Positions 1-12,600 of a stretch of DNA of 64,000 nt are shown in pieces. Numbering within the stretch: the first letter of the stretch is position 1; each line of letters starts with the position of its first letter. The stretch lies in assembly GCA_964017155.1 (NCBI GenBank), contig OZ024855.1, positions 56,799,435-56,863,434 of the forward strand, read 5' to 3'. This DNA comes from Oasisia sp. SBJ-2009 (lineage: Eukaryota > Annelida > Polychaeta > Sabellida > Siboglinidae). Position numbers and translations under genes: made by a program. The notes beneath the pieces are model-generated. The model was not told the origin of the DNA. It worked only from the letters and a program-made list of their open reading frames with translations, and did not search any database.

Positions 1-1315
1 TAAATTTCATGTTTTGTTGACTGAAACATTAATTGTTCCCCGTTTTAAACCACTTACGTCAAATGGCCTACTTGTCATCATTTAAGTTAGACCATTAACC
101 ATGGTCTTCCCTGTTTTTCTTAAGATAATAACTTATTCATACTTACACATATTAGTAAACATTTATGACAATTCCTCATAACAATTATTACCCCCATCCC
201 ATTATAAATTAGATGGTAATTAGTATAAAAATTTGAGATGCACCAAAATCTACAAACTATTCTTCATGCACACACTGGCTGTTGCCAGTCGATGATGTAG
301 GCCAGGGAGCCTGAGGAACAAATGTGAACCCTCCTCTGTCGTAAACAATGTAACACTGCATCAAGCCGTAAAGGTCAGAAGCTGTGCCCTCTGGAATCGT
401 TTTGTTCATGTGAAAAGAGCTGACTGGATGTCAACCCACTCGGCACTCTGTAAATGATTTGATACCTGTGTTGTAGGTGTCATCTTCCTGCGCCTATGTT
501 TTCCAAGAACGACTTCAGTGTGTGGAGTATACTGAAACAATGCATTGGGCGGGTTTGTATTTTTTTGTATTTTGTTTCTTGTATTTGTTTGTATTTGTTT
601 GTGTTATAACTCTTTGTAATGGTGTGTTCAAACAATCAAGTCAGTTTCTGGCATAATTGTGGCATTTCTGTTAAAACTGACTCCGTACTGTACATTTTTG
701 AAACACTACTGTTAGCAGAACCGACATTAAAAATATCTTCTCGTAACAACATTTTAAATAGAAATAGTGTAAAGGCATCAACATAAGTGTTTTTTGGCAG
801 GAATCGCTGCCTTTCCCCTGTTAATAATTTCCTGGTTTTAGAATTGAATGTCTTTTTGTAATTTCAATGAACTTGTTTTATTTATTTATTGCACAATAGT
901 GACAATGCCAAAGGGTATACTAAGTACCGGGTATGTCGTATTGTTAAAATATTGACAAAACCTGATAAAAACCAGAAAATTGCTGAGAACTCCAAAATTA
1001 TGACATACCCATTCTTTATGTTTTGAAATGCTGTGAACTCTGTTAAAAATCAGAAAAGTACTAACAATTTATTTTAAAACTGTTTAATTAAAATTCATCA
1101 AACACAATAGCATTCCTTAGAAAATATGTTACTTCGTTTCTATGACATTATTTTTTGACTGAAAGAAAACATGTTACTTTCTTTCCATTACTTTATTCGT
1201 TTTACTTTCTATCGCATTTTGTCTTTTACTGCTTTCCCTGTTCCTACCTTTATGATTACTGTTAAATGTAGACTCTCCTGACTGTTAAAATGACACACAT
1301 TTTGTTCATTTTCAG
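1..1315. other. Upstream intron of the ORP gene, no exon recognised
   Basis: A+T-rich sequence before the first recognised ORP exon. That exon opens with a 3' splice site (TTTTCAG at 1309-1315), so this stretch is at least partly intron. I read all frames and found no further exon, RNA gene or clear mobile element. The missing N-terminal ORP exons must lie before the window. Confidence 0.6.
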
Positions 1316-2446
1316 GAGCTGTCCAAGATAACGATGCCGGTGATATTCAACGAGCCCCTCAGCTTCCTGGAGCGTATCGCGGAGTACATGGAGTACACGA
1401 GTCTGGTGGAGCAGGCAGCGGCCTGTGATGACCCGGTGGAGAGACTCGAGGTACGGAGGCAGACGGAGGCAGACAGAGGCAGACGGGGGCTGACGGAGAT
1501 GCACTTAGCTAGAAATCATCTTTTGCCAGTTCTTAATTGTCTCTTTTAGCATCCTTACTGTTTGCCATGCGAAACTAACCCTGTCTGGTCCTCTACTTGA
1601 AGTAAGGAAGTTAGTTTAGTTAAATTAGTACACTGTAATTGACTTTGCCAGTAGTGACTGTGTCAGCCGTGAGAACAACACAAATACCCGGCCCAATTTG
1701 AAGGCTAGAAACAACTTCAAAATACCAATATAACAGTCCATTCACAGCCTAAATATTGCATGTTTCGTGAGCCATGGTTGTCTGAAATGAGTTATATTAT
1801 GATCACCTAACTGCGAATGATTTCATAGGCTGAACTTAAAGTAAATCTTTCACAACGCAATTAGCACGGAGAACTGCTGGCTGCACTGATGTACACACCA
1901 GCAGCTAACCTGCAGGGGTGCCTTTTAGCCCTCAAACGACACACATCTCCACACATCCATTATGTAACTCGAGGGCTCTGTCTCTGAACTGGATCATGGG
2001 TCAGACGGTTTGTACGGTTAGTAAAGATCTCACAGGTGGTACCATGTAGTTAGTTACGAGTTTCATTCAGCTAACTTCCATATAATGCATGGATCTGCAG
2101 AGGGAGTCTGGAACGATTGGGTTTCTGATACCTACAGCAATTTTGTTAACCCTTTAAATACCAACTACTTGTGAAAGTTCCTCGCCAGCTGCCAGGATTC
2201 ATCCTTTAGCGTTGAAAACACAGGGAGGTGGCGCTATCTTCTGGCTGTAATGAGCGACAGTGGGTTCCTTTGTGTGTCTGTTGTATGATAAGGGTGTTTT
2301 TCTTATGGCATTGTATTGTGTTATTAAATGAGTACAGTATCCGTTTGAAAATACTGACACTGACAGTGTTTGTAGATATACATAGGAATTATAGGATTCT
2401 ATGTAGACACACACACATGCATGCACGCATGCACGCACACCACACA

Positions 2447-2522
<76 letters not shown>

Positions 2523-5500
2523 GTATTATATTTTGCATGCATAATTTTAAAGCAGGTTAGTACATTTAGAGCAGCCTTCTGTGGAATGCAATTTTCTGTG
2601 GATTTAGCACAACTTTGTAAAAAAAAAAATGCAACAATCTAGATGCTTCCACATCTACGTGTTTTTATGTGCGAAAATGATGTGGCATAAAAGAATTAAA
2701 TGTTGCTGAATGCTGAATCATGTCACATGTACCGGAGACATGATGTGACATCCTCTATCCCACAGTTGGTGACAGCCTTCGCAGTCTCAGCAACGGCTTC
2801 CAACTGGGATCGTCTTGGCAAACCCTTCAACCCCCTGCTTGGGGAAACCTATGAGTTAGAGAGGTGACTTCCTTTATTTCTTTCTTTCTTAAATTGCTAT
2901 ATTGTTTTACCTCAGACATTGACACCCTAGTAATAAATGTTTTTACATGGCATGTAAACATAGCTGTTAACTCAAACACTGTCTCAGCTGTTCTGTGAAA
3001 CATTCAGCCATGCTGCCATTAATATGCAAAGCGATCCTTGGTCAATGGCCTATGCTCTCAGCGAGCAAACAGGCATAAGTAAGAACTGAACATGCCTGCC
3101 AGGAAGTTGAATATAAAGGTATTTAAGCAGTATCTATTGCACCTACAGACTGGATGTTGCAGTGTGTTTATATAATATACCTTTGCTTTGCCTTAGACCA
3201 TTGTTTTACGCGACACGTTGCGTAGTGTTGGAGAGCTAACCTGGTGTGTGTGTGTGCTTGCTTTAGGGAGGACCTGGGCTTCAAGATCATGTGTGAACAA
3301 GTGAGCCACCACCCCCCAGTTAGTGCCTTCCACGCCCAGTCCGACGTCTTCCGTTTCTCCGGCAGCATCCACCCCAAGCTCAAGTTCTGGGGCAAGTCCA
3401 TCGAAATCACCCCAAAGGGAACCGTCACGCTGCACTTGCTCAAGTAAGTACGTGGTGGGGGGGGGGGGGGGGGCGGGAATCAAGGCTTTATGCAGGACCA
3501 AATTATTGCCAGTCACACTTGTTTAGGTGGACACAGATGTTAACTGTTAAGCCAGTTTAAAAACTTTAAATGTGTCTGATGACCTGAAATGGACTACAAA
3601 CACACATGTGACACCATTTATACTCACTTTTGAGACGTAACGGACAATATCAATGGTTTTGGAAGACCTTTTTACTCCTTCATTTTTTGTCCGTCCACCC
3701 ATATTTTGACCAGTCCACAACAGGTTTTACCCATCCAAATGACGGATGGACAGGTCTCTGCATAAAGCTATGGCGGGAATTGGGAACCAGCTCTCTAAGT
3801 AGGGTTGTCAGTTGTCTACTTCTGCCTTCACAGGGTAGGTTCTTCCCTGAGACACCAATATCTCCAGAGACCATCGTGTAGGTCCTTTCTTGAGGACCAC
3901 AATAGGTCATTCTTTCAGATATCACTGTCTCCAGAGACCATTATGTAGGTCCATCCTTGAGGACCACAATAGGTCATTCATTGAGATATCGCTGTCTCCA
4001 GAGACCATTATGTAGGTCCTTCCTTGAGGACCACAATAGGTCATTCTCTGGGAGAACACTATCACCAGAGACCATCATATTGGCCCTACATTGTTTATTT
4101 TTTTAACTGACTACAATTTTAATTGACAGAAATGGAATTTTTTAGGTGTGTCTGACTGTGGTTTCACTTTCGTTTTGCAGACATGAAGAGGTGTACACGT
4201 GGCAGAATGTCAACTGCTGTGTTCACAACATCATTGTCGGCAAACTGTGGATAGAACATGTGAGTTACCTGCTGGAAGAAGGCATTCTCTTCTCTCTTTT
4301 GATTTGTTAATGAAACATTAAGTGGAAACAAGTTTTATTCCCAATCTGATCTAAATAGAGATCCTGCTAGTCAAATCATGTTTAGACGTTTCCATCAACC
4401 GTTTTATTTGTGTTTTGTCCATACATTTTCTGAATGGTCTGGTGCCATGTGACCTTACTTTTCCTAATAGATATACTGCATGTAGTTTGAAAGAAATTGA
4501 AAAATTCACACCACTTTGTCTTCTAGTTTAAAACCAATGACCTTGATACTCACTGAGATTAGATTTCACCCACATTCACATCAGCTCATAAGCATCAGTT
4601 TGTGATTTCACTCCTCAGCAGTGATCTTATGGCATAAACATTATCACAACCAGGATACAGATACATTTATGTTGGTGTGTCACTGAAATAGTGTCCTCTG
4701 TGACATGGCGGAGGTTTTTTTATTTAAAAAAGCTCCTTATACTTAAGGACAGATTAAGTTTAATGAGGCATTATCTTTAAGAGCTCACGTGTAAAATTAC
4801 TAATAATTACACTTTCTTTTCAGTATGGCTCAATGGAAATTATCAACCACAAGACAAAGCACAAATCAATCGTCAACTTCAAGCCATGTGGATGGTTTGG
4901 CAAAGACCTGCACATCATTGACGGGGGAGTCTACGACAGCAGGTACAGGGTCCTGGATGTCAACACAGTCAGTAGTCTGTGCTACATTTAATTTCAAGAA
5001 CACATATTATATCTTTTAAAGTACATTCAGACAGAAACTATCATTGCTATTAGTTTTTTTTAAGTGTAAGTGTATAACATGAATATTATTTATGTATATG
5101 CTTATACTTTATTTATTTCATCATACATGCTACCATTGTATATCAATTTGGCATTCAGTATATTATTCAATATATTTTGACTAATGATCACCGTGCCTGT
5201 ATATTGTAATATTTTATCTTTTGTGCAGTTATATCTTATGCATATTACATGAAAGAAGTTTTATATGCCAATTGTATGGGGTATGTCATTTTACTGTAGT
5301 TTTATATAATAGATGGATGGTTTTTTTTCAATGTTGTTGTTAATTATCAAAATTATAAAACAATTGCAATATTTATAATTTTATCTACCATTTGCTGCTA
5401 ATCATACTCTGTTGACATTTTTAATAAAGTTGTTTCTTCTATTCATTCTCTGTTGAAATTTTTAATAAAGTTGTTTCTTGTTTCCTGCTCTAGTGGACAT

Positions 5501-8500
5501 AAGTTGCGAGAATTCTACGGGAAATGGATTGAAGCTCTGTATAGCTACGACATTGGTACGTGGGAGAACCACCAGAGGGCACTGCATGAGAACGGGACAC
5601 CGACAGTAAAGGTATTGACATACGCCATGCAATATGCCATGTGTACTAGTTTTAGCAAGTATCTATATCATAAAACAGAGTGGCAATCGCTGTATGTTTA
5701 TTTGTCTTTCTGAGTAAGTCTTTGTCTCCACCTAGTTTTACCTGTGTTTGGTTGATACTGCGTAGTCAGACATTCTACTGGTTAATTTAGGGTGATTCAT
5801 AGATTTAGAATTTCTTAATTTCAACCATGCAAGATTTGGATCTTGATGGGTTCAAGATAGTTTATTTTTTGCTGATGTAATTGTAAAAATAATACCACGA
5901 TCTACATATGTAGTTGCAAACATTGTTTTTATTATTTTCATGCTGTTGCACCCAGTGTTTGAATACAGGATGGAGGCAAATCTAGATGCTGCATTGACAG
6001 TATGCTTGTATTTATTTGGAAACTGTATGTTTTGGACACTGAAAATATTTCAAAACATAGTTCTATTTTATTAAGTTTTCGGGTACCTATTATTTTGATG
6101 TTCCAAATAATACAGAACACAGTGACTGTGGGGTTGATATTGACCTTAGACCACAGCATTATTTCGGTTGGCTGATAACTGAACTATTTTTATTTGTTTG
6201 AATACATTCACTCGTCATGGTATTACATGTTGTGTTAGAATCCACAGGAATATTGTATTTACGCCGCAACTCTTTATTTCACTTTCTGTCCATCCATACA
6301 GGGATCAGAAGAGAGTCGTGAGAAGACGATCTCGTGTAACCAACATGTGCCAGGCCAGAGACTGCTGTGGGTGGCTGAACCTAAACCAGATGACAGTAGC
6401 CAGGTTCGTGTTTTCCCTTTTTCTCACCATTTTTATTTGCATTTCCTTCAGTTATGCTGTGAAGTAGATTGACCTTTTTAACATACGTTTAAAATGTATT
6501 GTTGAACTTTAAGAAATTACCTTTGAATTTTGAAATAATGTGGCCAATCACAAGTGTTTCAGTACATTTTCTGCGAATAATTACCACCTCTACCTACTTC
6601 AAGGTAAAGGAACAAAAGGCCTTGCTTTATTTATTTAAAATAAATGTGCATCACAGAGTTGTCAAATGGTTGTTTCGTATATCTTTCAGTATTACTCATT
6701 CACAACCTTTGCCATGATGTTAAATGAAGTGGATGCTGACCTTTGTAAGAAGTTGCCACCAACCGATGCTAGGAGGCGACCAGACATCCGGAAAATGGAA
6801 GAGGGAGATTTAGGTTTGTTATTTGTGAAGTTGACATACGTGTAGTGAGTGTTTCCTTCTTCGTGGTTAATGCAAGAACTATTCATTAGTTGTTTACATC
6901 TGCCCTTGGAGCAATAAACCACAGCACAAATTCGTAAAAACATGACATTCCGTAGCTCCCTTTTGGAAATGGCCCACCACACACAGCATAAAGAAATAAC
7001 TAATAATATCAACGTTTGTATTTTTCAAACACATCACCAGTCAATGTTCCAAGGAAGTGAATGAACATAGAATAAGCAACTGGGCATGGTCACCAGGGAG
7101 AGGTAAAGTTATAATGCATTTCGACCAGAAAAATCCTTTAATATGTTTCTACTAGAATAAGTACTGAAGATTTTCTTTAATCTGACTTGGCGTTATCTGA
7201 GTTATCCACATCTCATGAAGTTCTGCTTTATAAACATCATGCCTGTTCAGTTATTTATCCAAATGGCATGTTATATACAGTTACCTTTACTCACATAATT
7301 TTAGTCCATATATTTTAGTTTGTCATGTATCAAACTGCCGTATGAGATGGAAGTCAGTTAAACTTATTTCATGCTTTTTCATTGACCAAATGTTTCCCCT
7401 TCAGATGGAGCCACTGCAGAGAAGTCAAGACTGGAGGAAAAACAGCGATCTGCGAGGAAGGAACGTCGACGGACGAAAGAAGACTGGAAACCTGTGTACG
7501 TTGTTTTGTCTTGAAACGGAACAGAACGGTGGCCAGAGCCAGTTTTTACACACAATAATATTAAACGTTACATTCCATAAAATATAAGACAGCATTTAGT
7601 CATTCACAAAGTCGTTACTGATGCAAGCACTAAGTCTATCAAGCAATCTGTCGTAACATTTAGGTATTTACATTTTTGAAATTTTATTTCCTCACAATTA
7701 TGCAAGGCAGAATCAAAATCAAAATTGGCAGCAGATATTTTGCAAATTGGTAAATGATAAAATGTGAATGTTACGCCAGTTGACAACTGTGATTGGTTGG
7801 AGTTTCATAATTGAAATATAGATAACAAGACTTCGGTCTATGCTGTCACTCTATCGTAACTTGTTTCTTAAATCACTCCATCACATACAAGTTTTCATGA
7901 AGTGACACTTAAATTCAGAGAAGTGCAGCAGTACATTTTTGTCTAACATAAAACTGGAATTTTTTATCAGCTTTTCTCCTGAAACATTATTTACTATTTG
8001 TCTCATTTGTAAGCGTGTTCATTTCATTTGACCATTTTATTCTTTTCCGATCTTTCACCACATTGTTGTAATGTAAGTGGTTCTCCTGTGATGACCGTGT
8101 TTGTTGTGCTGTAGGTGGTTCTCCTGGAGGCTGTGATGACTGTGTGTTGTGATGTAGGTGGTTCTCCTGGAGGCTGTGATGACTGTGTGTTGGGATGTAG
8201 GTGGTTCTCCTGGAGGCTGTGATGACTGTGTGTTGTGCTGTAGGTGGTTCTCCTGGAGGCTGTGATGACCGTGTTTGTTGTGCTGTAGGTGGTTCTCCTG
8301 GAGGCTGTGATGACTGTGTTGTGATGTAGGTGGTTCTCCTGGAGGCTGTGATGACCGTGTTTGTTGTGCTGTAGGTGGTTCTCCTGGAGGCTGTGATGAC
8401 TGTGTGTTGTGATGTAGGTGGTTCTCCTGGAGGCTGTGGTGACCGTGTTTGTTGTGCTGTAGGTGGTTCTCCTGGAGGCTGTGATGACTGTGTGTTGGGA

Positions 8501-10836
8501 TGTAGGTGGTTCTCCTGGAGGCTGTGATGACTGTGTGTTGTGCTGTAGGTGGTTCTCCTGGAGGCTGTGATGACTGTGTGTTGTGATGTAGGTGGTTCTC
8601 CTGGAGGCTGTGATGACCGTGTTTGTTGTGCTGTAGGTGGTTCTCCTGGAGGCTGTGATGACTGTGTGTTGTGATGTAGGTGGTTCTCCTGGAGGCTGTG
8701 ATGACCGTGTTTGTTACAAGTGCTGTATGTGGTTCTCCTGGAGGCTGTGATGACTGTGTGTTGTGATGTAGGTGGTTCTCCTGGAGGCTGTGATGACTGT
8801 GTTTGTTGTGATGTAGGTGGTTCTCCTGGAGGCTGTGATGACTGTTTGTTGTGATGTAGGTGGTTCTCCTGGAGGATATGATGACCGTGTTTGTTGTGAT
8901 GTAGGTGGTTCTCCTGGAGGCTGTGATGACTGTGTTGTGCTGTAGGTGGTTCTCCTGGAGGCTGTGATGACTGTTTGTTGTGCTGTAGGTGGTTCTCCTG
9001 GAGGTTGTGATGACTGTGTGTTGTGCTGTAGGTGGTTCTCCTGGAGGCTGTGATGACTGTTTGTTGTGCTGTAGGTGGTTCTCCTGGAGGCTGTGATGAA
9101 TGTGCTTGTTGTGATGTAGGTGGTTCTCCTGGAGGCTGTGATGACTGTGTGTTGTGATGTAGGTGGTTCTCCTGGAGGCTGTGATGAATGTGTTTGTTGT
9201 GATGTAGGTGGTTCTCCTGGAGGCTGTGATGACTGTGTGTTGTGCTGTAGGTGGTTCTCCTGGAGGCTGTGATGACCGTGTTTGTTGTGCTGTAGGTGGT
9301 TCTCCTGGAGGCTGTGATGACTGTGTGTTGTGCTGTAGGTGGTTCTCCTGGAGGCTGTGATGACCGTGTTTGTTGTGATGTAGGTGGTTCTCCTGGAGGC
9401 TGTGATGACTGTGTGTTGTGCTGTAGGTGGTTCTCCTGGAGGCTGTGATGACTGTTTGTTGTGCTGTAGGTGGTTCTCCTGGAGGCTGTGATGACTGTGT
9501 GTTGTGCTGTAGGTGGTTCTCCTGGAGGCTGTGATGACTGTGTGTTGTGATGTAGGTGGTTCTCCTGGAGGCTGTGATGACTGTGTGTTGTGCTGTAGGT
9601 GGTTCTCCTGGAGGCTGTGATGACCGTGTTTGTTGTGCTGTAGGTGGTTCTCCTGGAGGCTGTGATGACTGTTTGTTGTGCTGTAGGTGGTTCTCCTGGA
9701 GGCTGTGATGACCGTGTTTGTTGTGATGTAGGTGGTTCTCCTGGAGGTTGTGATGACCGTGTTTGTTGTGCTGTAGGTGGTTCTCCTGGAGGCTGTGATG
9801 ACTGTTTGTTGTGCTGTAGGTGGTTCTCCTGGAGGCTGTGATGACTGTGTGTTGTGCTGTAGGTGGTTCTCCTGGAGGCTGTGATGACCGTGTTTGTTGT
9901 GATGTAGGTGGTTCTCCTGGAGGTTGTGATGACCGTGTTTGTTGTGCTGTAGGTGGTTCTCCTGGAGGCTGTGATGACTGTTTGTTGTGCTGTAGGTGGT
10001 TCTCCTGGAGGCTGTGATAACTGTGTGTTGTGCTGTAGGTGGTTCTCCTGGAGGCTGTGATGACTGTGTGTTGTGCTGTAGGTGGTTCTCCTGGAGGCTG
10101 TGATGACTGTGTGTTGTGCTGTAGGTGGTTCTCCTGGAGGCTGTGATGACTGTGTGTTGTGCTGTAGGTGGTTCTCCTGGAGGCTGTGATGACTGTGTGT
10201 TGTGCTGTAGGTGGTTCTCCTGGAGGCTGTGATGACTGTGTGTTGTGCTGTAGGTGGTTCTCCTGGAGGCTGTGATGACTGTGTGTTGTGCTGTAGGTGG
10301 TTCTCCTTGAGGTTGTGATGACCGTGTTTGTTGTGCTGTAGGTGGTTCTCTGGAGGCTGTGATGACTGTGTGTTGTGCTGTAGGTGGTTCTCCTTGAGGT
10401 TGTGATGACCGTGTTTGTTGTGCTGTAGGTGGTTCTCCTGGAGGCTGTGATGACTGTGTGTTGTGCTGTAGGTGGTTCTCCTTGAGGTTGTGATGACCAT
10501 GTTTGTTGTGCTGTAGGTGGTTCTCTGGAGGCTGTGATGACTGTGTGTTGTGCTGTAGGTGGTTCTCCTTGAGGTTGTGATGACCGTGTTTGTTGTGCTG
10601 TAGGTGGTTCTCTGGAGGCTGTGATGACTGTGTGTTGTGCTGTAGGTGGTTCTCCTTGAGGTTGTGATGACCGTGTTTGTTGTGCTGTAGGTGGTTCTCC
10701 TGGAGGCTGTGATGACTGTGTGTTGTGCTGTAGGTGGTTCTCCTGGAGGCAGCATGAGGAGCTGGGCCGGGAGGATTGGGTGTGTTCATCTGATTACTGG
10801 CAGCGAGACTGGGACAAATGTCCAGACATATTCTGA
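1316..10836 (+). CDS. OSBPL2: Oxysterol-binding protein-related protein, ORP1/ORP2 type (3' ten exons, 5' partial)
   Basis: Coding exons: 1316-1450, 2766-2863, 3267-3443, 4181-4259, 4824-4942, 5494-5611, 6302-6403, 6690-6813, 7405-7495, 10734-10836. All have AG/GT borders, all phases agree, and they sum to 1146 nt (381 codons plus stop). The product is nearly a whole OSBP-related lipid-binding domain. It starts ELSKITMPVIFNEPLSFL, has the family signature EQVSHHPP at fragment residues 88-95, then GKPFNPLLGETYE, PKLKFWGKS, FYGKW, a charged EKSRLEEKQRSARK helix and the C-terminal YWQRDWDKCPDIF. Family knowledge: ORPs bind sterol and PI4P, exchange them between membranes, and ORP1/ORP2 act at ER-endosome, lipid-droplet or plasma-membrane contacts. 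The ORP1/2 assignment comes from remembered similarity, so ORP1 and ORP2 cannot be separated. N-terminal ankyrin/PH parts would be outside the window. The last intron is filled by a splice-site-bearing minisatellite. Confidence 0.93.
2398..2520. repeat. (CA)n microsatellite in ORP intron
   Basis: A CA dinucleotide run about 70 bp long (2451-2520) is preceded by an imperfect CATG/CACG stretch from 2407. Open frames here on both strands are only threonine/histidine or cysteine/valine runs caused by the repeat. Confidence 0.97.
3267..3443 (+). CDS. OSBPL2: ORP exon carrying the EQVSHHPP signature
   Basis: This exon begins in phase 2 after CTTTAG and ends before GTAAGT, contributing 59 residues. 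It holds DLGFKIMCEQVSHHPPVSAF, the signature segment of all ORPs; the two histidines bind the PI4P headgroup in solved family structures (family knowledge). The donor is followed by a long G run (about 3455-3472). Confidence 0.93.
3483..3769. mobile_element. MITE-like element, family A, copy 1 (ORP intron)
   Basis: It starts AGGCTTTATGCAG and ends CTGCATAAAGCT, which is nearly an inverted copy. The inner part, with CCAGTCCACAAC and CCATCCAAATGAC followed by GGATGGACAGG, recurs in diverged form at 37814-38020 in PHTF intron 1. Inverted ends, short length, no coding capacity and two separated copies fit a non-autonomous DNA transposon. No clear target-site duplication was found. Confidence 0.5.
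3838..4085 (+). repeat. 67-bp tandem repeat, about 3.7 units, ORP intron
   Basis: CCAGAGACCAT recurs at 3864, 3931, 3998 and 4065, exactly 67 bp apart. Each unit also carries GAGGACCACAATAGGTCATT. It lies directly downstream of the MITE-like element in the same intron and has no long open frame. Confidence 0.9.
7405..7495 (+). CDS. OSBPL2: ORP penultimate coding exon (charged helix)
   Basis: After CCCCTTCAG it reads DGATAEKSRLEEKQRSARKE then RRRTKEDWKP, the basic/acidic helix that precedes the C-terminal strand in ORP1/ORP2-type proteins. The donor must be CCTGT|GTACGT. Only this phase joins the terminal exon to give V-W-F-S-W-R; using the GT two bases earlier would give an early stop. The following intron is 3.2 kb, mostly minisatellite. 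Confidence 0.9.
8066..10750 (+). repeat. 43-bp minisatellite (about 61 units) carrying the ORP terminal-exon 3' splice site
   Basis: The consensus unit contains GTGGTTCTCCTGGAGGCTGT, then a GATGACTGTGTGTTG segment, then TGCTGTAG. Common lengths are 43 and 45 bp, with 41- and 42-bp variants. The array runs without a break into the terminal exon, whose acceptor TGTAG and first 17 bases GTGGTTCTCCTGGAGGC are the last unit copy. Near 10300-10700 two unit types alternate as an 87-bp super-unit, and 9644-9841 is repeated at 9820-10017 (176-bp super-unit). Since 43 is not a multiple of 3, long antisense frames cycle through three readings; they are artefacts, not genes. Confidence 0.96.
10734..10836 (+). 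CDS. OSBPL2: ORP terminal coding exon
   Basis: It starts in phase 2 after TGCTGTAG and encodes WFSWRQHEELGRED, a few residues, then SDYWQRDWDKCPDIF and TGA. The CPDI(F/Y) end is characteristic of ORPs, so this is the true terminal exon. Its first 17 bases are identical to the start of the upstream minisatellite units; divergence begins at the CAGCATGAG that follows. Confidence 0.93.
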
Positions 10837-11857
10837 GCAGTGGCGCAGCAAGGAAGGACAAAGTGTCATGATTTGATTGGGGGAAAGGAAATTATAAATT
10901 GCAATCTACTGTGCGCTGTATGTATGTATGTATATGTATGTGCGTGAGTGTATGTATATATATATGTATATATATACATATATATATATACATATGTATA
11001 TACATATATATATGTATACATATATAATATATATATATATACATGTGTATATTTATATGTATATATATGTATATATATATATATATATATACATGTATAT
11101 AATATATATATATAATTTTATCTACATGTATATAATATATATAAATATATATATATATGACAATGTATGTTTTATATATACATAATTTATATATAATGTA
11201 TATAAATATATACCGTATTTGTTCTGTTAAGTGTGCATGAGCTTTTTAGCTGTGTCTAACATTGTAACAACAATCTCCAAAGCCCAAAAAAGACATTGCA
11301 TATTGATTCCATAACTATATAGTATATTTTCATTCTAACATTTGTCACATTAGAGTCAAAGCTCAGTGATGAAAGAAGATCAAAAGTTCCAACTAAATTA
11401 CCAAACTGTAGTGTTATAGTCATTTTTTACTCATAGTCATTTTGTATGCATATTTTGATAAATTTTTGCTTCTCATGTATTGTTAAGCATACTGTACATT
11501 TAATAGATCAAATACGGTATCTATACATTACATACGGGGACACTCTTAGCGGCAGCATATGCAGACTATTTATCAGACCAAAGCCAGTCAGTTTTCACCC
11601 CTTGTTGTGTGTAAAATATTTGTCAGTTTCCTGTTCTGATTGTTGGCGCACATCATTTATTCGGTTGCAGCAATGCAGGTATTTATTTGCACGCAAAACT
11701 TATTTGGGTGACTTTTAGAGCATTGTTTTCAGAGGTTGTGATGTATGTTCTGTCTCTCGTAATGGAATGGTCTGCCGTAGACAGTGTGGCCAGTAAAACT
11801 GGTCTACACTTGCTTCATTTAGGAATACATATATATATATATATATATATATAATAG

Positions 11858-11889
<32 letters not shown>

Positions 11890-12229
11890 ATATATATATA
11901 TATGTGTGTGTACATATGCATGTATGTACATATGTATGTACATACACATGTATTTTCCTAATGACAGTTTACACAGCCTATTTATTAAAAATGTACTACC
12001 AGATCATTGTTTTAAGTACACTAAGACCAGTATGTTTAAAGCTTTTTCACATGTTGAGTGGATAAAAGGTTTTAGTGTCATTCTGACGGTTAACATACAT
12101 GATAATATAAAAAACACAAGTACTATACAAACAGTAATTTGTTTGACTTTTAAAGCATTGCTTGCAGATGTTGTGTGCTGCCTGGTCTGCATATGCTTCA
12201 TTTAAATGTATGTATGTATGTATATACTA

Positions 12230-12275
<46 letters not shown>

Positions 12276-12600
12276 AGTTCTTAGAATGGCCAGTAGAAAT
12301 GAATATGTTTTTGCAGTTGACATAATTTTCGTTTCTTTAATTAAAAAGAGAGACGACAAAAACATTGACTGACGTGTTATCCATAAAACTGAGCCAAATG
12401 GTATTTGTAAATAAGAAATTTGCTCTGTTAGGTGAATTTTACAGCACCATTGTAATGGGTATATGCTGAAATGTATTATATATATAATGTATAATAAAGT
12501 ATGTTTTATCCTTATCCATGTAGATTTAATGTTTTTCTTATTTAAAATTTTTTGATGTGCACTTTGCTCTAATTTGCATAGATTTATCTTAAGACTATTT
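10837..12600 (+). other. ORP 3' flank: AT/TATG arrays and candidate poly(A) signal
   Basis: After the stop come a TATG-to-TATA compound array (10919-11215) and AT runs at 11827-11905 and 12207-12275. An AATAAA lies at 12493-12498, one candidate 3' end. Two related copies of about 65-120 bp occur (11709-11830 and 12148-12213), both with ACTTTTA(G/A)AGCATTG and a later TTGCTTCATTTA or ATGCTTCATTTA followed by an AT array. This suggests an old segmental duplication. No gene was seen. Confidence 0.6.

Noticed and set aside
7987..10755. Antisense open frame of 922 codons (and an overlapping 715-codon one) across the ORP intron
   Set aside because: It is the reverse reading of the 43-bp array. The three frames cycle through the same 43-residue pattern because the unit is not a multiple of three and lacks stops; no protein-like composition or start context.
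9644..10876. Sense frames with GGSPGGCDD repeats inside the ORP array
   Set aside because: Same array read forward; frames close at TGA in standard units and stay open only where unit lengths vary.
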